Position numbers and translations under genes: made by a program. Below the pieces are notes generated by a model. It worked only from the letters and a program-made list of their open reading frames with translations, had not been told where the DNA came from and did no database searches. 9,850 nt of DNA, taken from CAYXOX01 sp964466745 (lineage in GTDB: Bacteria; Pseudomonadota; Alphaproteobacteria; Rhodobacterales; Rhodobacteraceae). Location of the stretch: positions 1 through 9,850 of the forward strand of contig CAYXOX010000118.1 in assembly GCA_964466745.1 (NCBI GenBank). The letters are read 5' to 3'. This document shows positions 6,490 to 9,850 of this stretch, in pieces; the first letter of the stretch is position 1, and each line of letters starts with the position of its first letter.

Positions 6490-6513
6490 GCCGGTTTCGC
6501 CTCCGCCCAGCGG

Positions 6514-6543
6514 TTGGACGCCGCCCCGGCGCCTCTATATACA
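6514..6543 (+). promoter_or_regulatory. Candidate hslO promoter
   Basis: TTGGAC (6514-6519) is followed after 16-18 bases by the only AT-rich block nearby, TATATACA (6536-6543). Transcription would then start near 6550, at or past the alternative ATG at 6550, which favours the hslO start at 6580. Pattern matching only; no RpoH-type heat-shock elements were recognised. Confidence 0.4.
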
Positions 6544-6568
6544 CGCCTCATGCCTTTTCCCCTCGGCC

Positions 6569-6573
6569 AAGGA
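6569..6573 (+). promoter_or_regulatory. Ribosome-binding site setting the hslO start
   Basis: AAGGA lies six bases before the ATG at 6580. The in-frame ATG at 6550 lacks such a site, and residues encoded between the two do not look like the Hsp33 N-terminus. Confidence 0.7.
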
Positions 6574-6579
6574 AACCCC

Positions 6580-7590
6580 ATGACCCTCGGCTCACAGATC
6601 GCCTGGGACGACACGATCCTGCCGTTCCAGCTCGATCGCTCCGATATCCGCGGGCGCGTCGCCCGGCTGGACGGCACGCTCGACCGCGTTCTGGCGCAGC
6701 ACAACTACCCGCCGGCGATCGAGGCGCTCGTGGCGGAGGCCACGCTGCTGACCGCGCTGATCGGGCAGACGATCAAGCTGCGCTGGAAGCTCTCGCTGCA
6801 GGTGCGTGGCGACGGGCCGGCCCGCCTCGTCGCGACGGATTATTTCGCCCCCACCGAGGAAGGCGGCCCGGCCCGGCTGCGGGCCTATGCCAGCTTCGAT
6901 GCCGAGCGCCTGCGCGCGGGCGCGCCGGCCTTCGACCAGATCGGCAAGGGCTATTTCGCGCTCCTGATCGACCAGGGGCCCGGCACGACCCCATACCAGG
7001 GGATCACGCCCATTGCCGGCGCGGCGCTTTCACACTGCGCGGAAACCTACTTTGCGCAGTCCGAGCAGCTGCCGACGCGCTTCGCGCTTTCCTTCGGGCG
7101 GTCGCGCCAGCCGGCAAGCGGCGGGGCCGAGGCATGGCGCGCCGGCGGCGTGATGCTCCAGCACATGCCCAAGGCCTCTCCCCTGCGCGCCGGTGCCGAC
7201 GGGCCGAGCGGCGAGGCGGGCCTCATGGCACCGGGCGACATGCTCGACGGCGAGGAGAGCGAAAGCTGGACCCGCGCCAACATGCTCCTCGACACCGTGG
7301 AGGATCTCGAGCTCGTGGGCCCGCGCGTGCAGCCCACCGACCTGCTGGTGCGGCTCTTTCACGAGGAGCAGCCCCGGGTGTTCGACGCGCAGCGGATCGA
7401 GTTCGGCTGCACCTGCTCGGCCGACAAGGTGCGTCAGAGCCTTTCGATCTACTCCGCGAAGGACATCGGCCACATGACCACCGAGGAGGGGATCGTGACG
7501 GCCGATTGCCAGTTCTGCGGTGCTCACTACGAATTCGCTCCCGAGACGCTGGGTTTCGAGGCCACGGAGGCCGAAGGTGACGGGCGCTGA
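6580..7590 (+). CDS. hslO: Redox-regulated chaperone Hsp33
   Basis: Cytosolic holdase chaperone that is inactive while its four cysteines bind zinc and becomes active on oxidation and unfolding, protecting proteins during oxidative and heat stress. The C-terminal redox switch is complete: Cys277 and Cys279 (CTC), then 30 residues, then Cys310 and Cys313 (CQFC), inside the family pattern CXC-X27-32-CXXC. The N-terminal domain is recognisable from ILPFQLDRSDIRGRVARLD (13-31), LKLSLQ-like strands near 66-75, and GITPIAGAALSHCAETYFAQSEQ (about 141-163). At 336 residues it is longer than the enterobacterial protein (about 290), partly through a Gly/Ala-rich insert near 197-230. The start is the ATG at 6580, supported by AAGGA and by the promoter candidate; the open frame reaching back to 6013 is antisense to the Nudix gene. 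It overlaps the following CoA-pyrophosphatase gene by 14 bases, so translation is probably coupled. Confidence 0.96.
   Translation: MTLGSQIAWDDTILPFQLDRSDIRGRVARLDGTLDRVLAQHNYPPAIEALVAEATLLTALIGQTIKLRWKLSLQVRGDGPARLVATDYFAPTEEGGPARLRAYASFDAERLRAGAPAFDQIGKGYFALLIDQGPGTTPYQGITPIAGAALSHCAETYFAQSEQLPTRFALSFGRSRQPASGGAEAWRAGGVMLQHMPKASPLRAGADGPSGEAGLMAPGDMLDGEESESWTRANMLLDTVEDLELVGPRVQPTDLLVRLFHEEQPRVFDAQRIEFGCTCSADKVRQSLSIYSAKDIGHMTTEEGIVTADCQFCGAHYEFAPETLGFEATEAEGDGR
7566..7570 (+). promoter_or_regulatory. Ribosome-binding site setting the GTG start of the second Nudix gene
   Basis: GGAGG, inside the end of hslO, is six bases before the GTG at 7577. No in-frame ATG with a comparable site exists nearby. 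The string GGAGGCCGAAGGTG is identical to the site and start of the phosphatase gene at 4713-4726. Confidence 0.75.
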
Positions 7591-8179
7591 AGCCCGTGCC
7601 CGCCTCGCCGCCGCCGTGCGCGCCGAGGGCGCGCCGAGTTCCGACTACGATCTGAACGCCCACGTCGCGTTGCCCGAGGGGCGCGTCCTGCGCCCTGCGG
7701 CGGTGCTCGTGGCCGCGCTGGAGGGGCGTTCGGGGGCCGAGATGCTGCTGACCGAGCGCGCCTCGACGCTCAGGCACCACCCCGGGCAGGTTGCCTTCCC
7801 CGGCGGCAAGCACGACCCGGACGACGCGAGCCTCGTTGCCACCGCGCTGCGGGAGGCGCGCGAGGAGGTGGGGCTGCCGCCCGAAACGGTGGAGGTGCTC
7901 GGGCTGCTGCCGCCCCACGAGACCGTGACGGGGTTTCTCGTCACCCCGGTCCTGGCCTGGGTGCCCGCGGTATTCCGGCCCGTGGCCGAGCCGCGCGAGG
8001 TGGCCGAGGTGTTCACGGTTCCGCTGGCGCATCTCGCCGATCCGGCGCGCTACGTGGTGCGCGCGCGGCGCTGGCGCGGGCAGGAACGGCGCTTCTTCGC
8101 GGTGCCCTACGGGCCGCACTACATCTGGGGCGCGACCGCGCGGATGCTGCGGGCGCTGGCCGACCGGATGCCGCGATGA
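7577..8179 (+). CDS. CoA pyrophosphatase-type Nudix hydrolase (NudL family)
   Basis: A 200-residue cytosolic Nudix protein of the UPF0035/NudL group, whose studied members cleave CoA or acyl-CoA to 3',5'-ADP and phosphopantetheine. The group signature is plain: LLTERASTLRHHPGQVAFPGG (57-77) is the CoA-type motif, directly followed by the Nudix box ending in REAREEVGL (92-100). As in E. coli NudL, the box carries one extra residue between the GG and the RE block, and Asp stands where the first Glu would be. Downstream, PHETVTGFLVTPVL (113-125) and the C-terminal YIWGATARML (182-191) are also typical of the family. The start is a GTG at 7577 with GGAGG six bases upstream; the frame is open further upstream but lies within hslO. 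It overlaps hslO by 14 bases and its TGA overlaps the ATG of cca (ATGA, 8176-8179). Substrate assignment is from family only. Confidence 0.93.
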   Translation: MTGAEARARLAAAVRAEGAPSSDYDLNAHVALPEGRVLRPAAVLVAALEGRSGAEMLLTERASTLRHHPGQVAFPGGKHDPDDASLVATALREAREEVGLPPETVEVLGLLPPHETVTGFLVTPVLAWVPAVFRPVAEPREVAEVFTVPLAHLADPARYVVRARRWRGQERRFFAVPYGPHYIWGATARMLRALADRMPR

Positions 8180-9327
8180 GAGTGGGCGGCGCATGGCTGG
8201 AGCATGCGGGCACGCAGGCGGCCCTGGCGATGCTGGACCGGGCGGGCCACGCCGCCCTCCTCGTCGGTGGCTGCGTGCGCAATGCGCTCATGGGCCAGGA
8301 GGTGGACGATATCGACATCGCCACCGATGCGCCGCCCGAGCGCGTGCTCGAACTGGCACGGGCGGCCGGCCTGCACGGCGTTCCCACGGGTATCGAGCAC
8401 GGGACCGTCACGGTGGTTGCCGAGGGGCAGGCCCACGAGATCACCACCTTCCGCCGCGACGTGGAGACCTTCGGGCGCCATGCCACGGTGGCCTACGCCA
8501 CCACCGCCGGAGAAGATGCGCACCGGCGCGACTTCACCGTCAACGCGCTTTACGCGCGGGCCGACGGCCAGGTGCTCGATCCGCTCGGCAGCGGGCTCGC
8601 GGATCTTGCCGCGCGGCGCATCCGCTTCATCGACGACGCGGAGGACCGCATCCGCGAGGACTACCTGCGCATCCTGCGCTTCTTCCGTTTCACCGCCTGG
8701 TACGGGGATCCGGCCCTCGGGCCCGAGCCGGAGGGCCTCGCCGCCTGTGCGGCCCTTTCGGGCGGAATAGAGACGCTTTCGCGCGAGCGGGTGGGCGCCG
8801 AGATGCGCAAGCTTCTGGCCGCGCCCGATCCTTCCCCCGCGGTTGGGAGCATGGCGCAGGCAGGCGTTCTCGCGGCAACGCTTCCGGGTGCGGGGCACGA
8901 GGCGCTCGCGCGGCTGGTACATTTCGAGCCGGGCCTCGGCCTTTCGCCGGAACCGGTGCGCCGCCTCGCGGCGCTGACCCCGCCCGATGCGGCGGAGCTG
9001 CTGCGCCTCTCGCGCAGCGACGCACGCAGGCTCGAGGCGCTGCTGGCCGCCGCACGGAGCACCGCCGGGCCAGGCGAGCTGGGCTACCGCCTCGGTGACG
9101 GCGGAGGGCGCGACGCGCTGGCGTTGCGCGCCGCCTTCACCGAGCTGGCGCCGCCCGTGGATGCCGCGGCGGCGGTGGCCCGGGGCGCGGGCGCGCGCTT
9201 CCCGGTGAGCGCGGCCGATCTGATGCCCGCCTACGAGGGCCCGGCGCTCGGCGCCCGGCTGCGCGAGCTTGAGGCGCGCTGGATCGCCTCGGGCTTCGCG
9301 GCGAGCCGGGACGAGCTGCTGGCCTGA
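8176..9327 (+). CDS. cca: CCA tRNA nucleotidyltransferase (poly(A) polymerase family)
   Basis: Adds or repairs the 3'-terminal CCA of tRNAs from CTP and ATP; cytosolic, class II nucleotidyltransferase, 383 residues, usual for alphaproteobacteria. Motif A is present: LLVGGCVRNALMG (28-40), with Asn36 where many bacteria have Asp in GGxVRD, then the catalytic Asp45 and Asp47 (DIDIATDAPPE). HEITTFRRD (87-95) supplies the third carboxylate, Glu88. RRDFTVNALY (117-126) is the ribose/nucleotide-binding motif, and DDAEDRIREDYLRILRFFRF (153-172) is the neck segment. The C-terminal half is a less conserved helical tRNA-binding body. There is no HD phosphohydrolase domain, unlike the gammaproteobacterial enzyme. 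It starts in the last codon of the upstream Nudix gene, so the two are likely translationally coupled, completing an hslO-Nudix-cca operon. A pure poly(A) polymerase is possible but less likely, because PcnB-type proteins differ in the neck region. Confidence 0.95.
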   Translation: MRVGGAWLEHAGTQAALAMLDRAGHAALLVGGCVRNALMGQEVDDIDIATDAPPERVLELARAAGLHGVPTGIEHGTVTVVAEGQAHEITTFRRDVETFGRHATVAYATTAGEDAHRRDFTVNALYARADGQVLDPLGSGLADLAARRIRFIDDAEDRIREDYLRILRFFRFTAWYGDPALGPEPEGLAACAALSGGIETLSRERVGAEMRKLLAAPDPSPAVGSMAQAGVLAATLPGAGHEALARLVHFEPGLGLSPEPVRRLAALTPPDAAELLRLSRSDARRLEALLAAARSTAGPGELGYRLGDGGGRDALALRAAFTELAPPVDAAAAVARGAGARFPVSAADLMPAYEGPALGARLRELEARWIASGFAASRDELLA

Positions 9328-9343
9328 GCGCGGCCGGCGGCGG

Positions 9344-9372
9344 TTTCCCCCGGGCCGCACCGGGGCTATATG
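9344..9372 (+). promoter_or_regulatory. Candidate promoter of the ABC exporter gene
   Basis: In the 75-base gap after cca, TTTCCC (9344-9349) and TATATG (9367-9372) are 17 bases apart. The second hexamer sits in the loop of a small inverted repeat, CCGGG-N8-CCCGG. A leader of about 25 bases would follow. The first hexamer is weak, so readthrough from cca remains possible. Confidence 0.28.
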
Positions 9373-9402
9373 CCCGGAGCGACGCCCCGAGAGGCACACC
9401 CG

Positions 9403-9850
9403 ATGTTCCGCTGGTTCGAGAACCTCGTCGATCCGTACACGCCCTACGAGGAAACCGACGTTCCGCCGCGCCGGCTCTGGCCGTTCCTGCGTGCCTACGC
9501 GCGCCCCTTCCACCGCGTTTTCGCATGGACGGGCATCGTCTCGGTGATCGTGGCGCTGATCGAGCTGTGGCTGATCTACTACGCCGGACGCCTGGTGGAC
9601 ATGCTGGGCGAAACGGCGCCGGGCGAGGTCTGGGCGAGACACGGGCCGGAGCTTCTGGCGGTGGCCGTCTTCATCGTGATCCTTCGGCCCCTGGTTCAGG
9701 CACTGCACGTGCTCCTGCTCAACAACGCGATCCTTCCGAATTTCGGGACGCTCATCCGCTGGCGTGCCCATCGCCACGTGCTCCGGCAATCGGTGGGCTG
9801 GTTCGAGAACGATTTCGCCGGCCGCATCGCCAACCGGATCATGCAGACGC
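9403..9850 (+). CDS. ABC exporter, N-terminal membrane part, 3' end missing
   Basis: The first 149 residues of what reads as a fused permease/ATPase ABC exporter of the multidrug/lipid (MsbA-like) type in the inner membrane; the frame is still open at the window end, and the ATPase domain would lie beyond it. After a cytosolic lead (MFRWFENLVDPYTPYEETDVPPRRLWPFL) come two hydrophobic helices, about 39-62 and 83-108. They are followed by NNAILPNFGTLIRWRAHRHVLRQS and WFENDFAGRIANRIMQT (133-149), the coupling-helix region that in this family matches the 'FFD..xxG.l.sRi..D' pattern. The start is the ATG at 9403 with GAGAGG eight bases upstream. It lies 75 bases after cca on the same strand, with a possible promoter of its own. 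The substrate cannot be inferred. No Walker motif is in the window, so the type is assigned from the transmembrane domain only. Confidence 0.88.
   Translation, partial: MFRWFENLVDPYTPYEETDVPPRRLWPFLRAYARPFHRVFAWTGIVSVIVALIELWLIYYAGRLVDMLGETAPGEVWARHGPELLAVAVFIVILRPLVQALHVLLLNNAILPNFGTLIRWRAHRHVLRQSVGWFENDFAGRIANRIMQT

Noticed and set aside
4709..6544. Minus-strand open frame of 611 codons across the phosphatase and Nudix genes
   Set aside because: Antisense to the REC-SpoIIE gene in its long part; composition is Arg/Gly/His-rich shadow sequence, it crosses the N run, and no domain is visible.
6013..6579. Upstream extension of the Hsp33 frame
   Set aside because: Antisense to the Nudix gene; the Hsp33 N-terminus matches from 6580, with a good ribosome-binding site and promoter candidate there.
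8274..8286. Asn in place of Asp in the GGxVRD motif of the CCA enzyme as a damaged active site
   Set aside because: GGCVRN is, as far as I recall, common in alphaproteobacterial CCA enzymes, and the catalytic DxD is intact.
8119..9789. Minus-strand open frame of 556 codons over cca and the start of the ABC gene
   Set aside because: Antisense to two clear genes, low-complexity His/Arg-rich product, a typical GC-rich shadow frame.

Overview
This is a GC-rich (visually about 70% G+C) chromosomal window that reads as core genome of an alphaproteobacterium, most likely Rhodobacterales (Rhodobacter/Paracoccus/Roseobacter type). The argument rests on the style of DXS, Hsp33 and CCA-transferase, on the REC-SpoIIE phosphatase with a neighbouring HPt protein, and on strong codon bias. 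No IS element, phage gene, CRISPR array, tRNA or rRNA gene is visible. One run of ten Ns (5327-5336) marks a scaffold join. Genes are tightly packed; the longest non-coding gap is about 140 bases.

Left part (1-3329): the window opens inside dxs (isoprenoid precursor synthesis, + strand). Convergent to it is a minus-strand pair: argG (arginine biosynthesis), then a small DUF1810 protein of unknown function 68 bases downstream. A candidate argG promoter lies just upstream, in the short divergent region it shares with the next gene.

Middle (3472-5986): a plus-strand uncharacterised membrane protein with about six helices, a minus-strand single-domain HPt phosphotransfer protein, and, divergent from it, a response regulator with a SpoIIE/PP2C phosphatase output. 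The last two look like a signalling module: phosphorelay input through HPt and REC, with output to a partner-switching (anti-sigma/anti-anti-sigma) circuit of the RbaY/RsbU type. The anti-sigma partners are not in the window. The N run falls in the phosphatase's first metal-binding motif. Repeated flanking bases suggest the gap is an artefact and the gene is intact.

Right part (5983-9850): a minus-strand Nudix hydrolase shares a CTAG stop overlap with the phosphatase. It is divergent from a plus-strand cluster of hslO (redox chaperone Hsp33), a CoA-pyrophosphatase-type Nudix protein and cca (tRNA CCA-adding enzyme). These three overlap by 14 and 4 bases and so are probably translationally coupled. 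After 75 bases an ABC exporter (fused membrane/ATPase type) starts and runs off the end of the window.

Overall this is ordinary housekeeping sequence. The parts most worth a second look are the HPt/REC-SpoIIE pair, the in-frame hexanucleotide repeat inside the HPt gene, the 12-base palindrome on the phosphatase ribosome-binding site, and the probably spurious gap.
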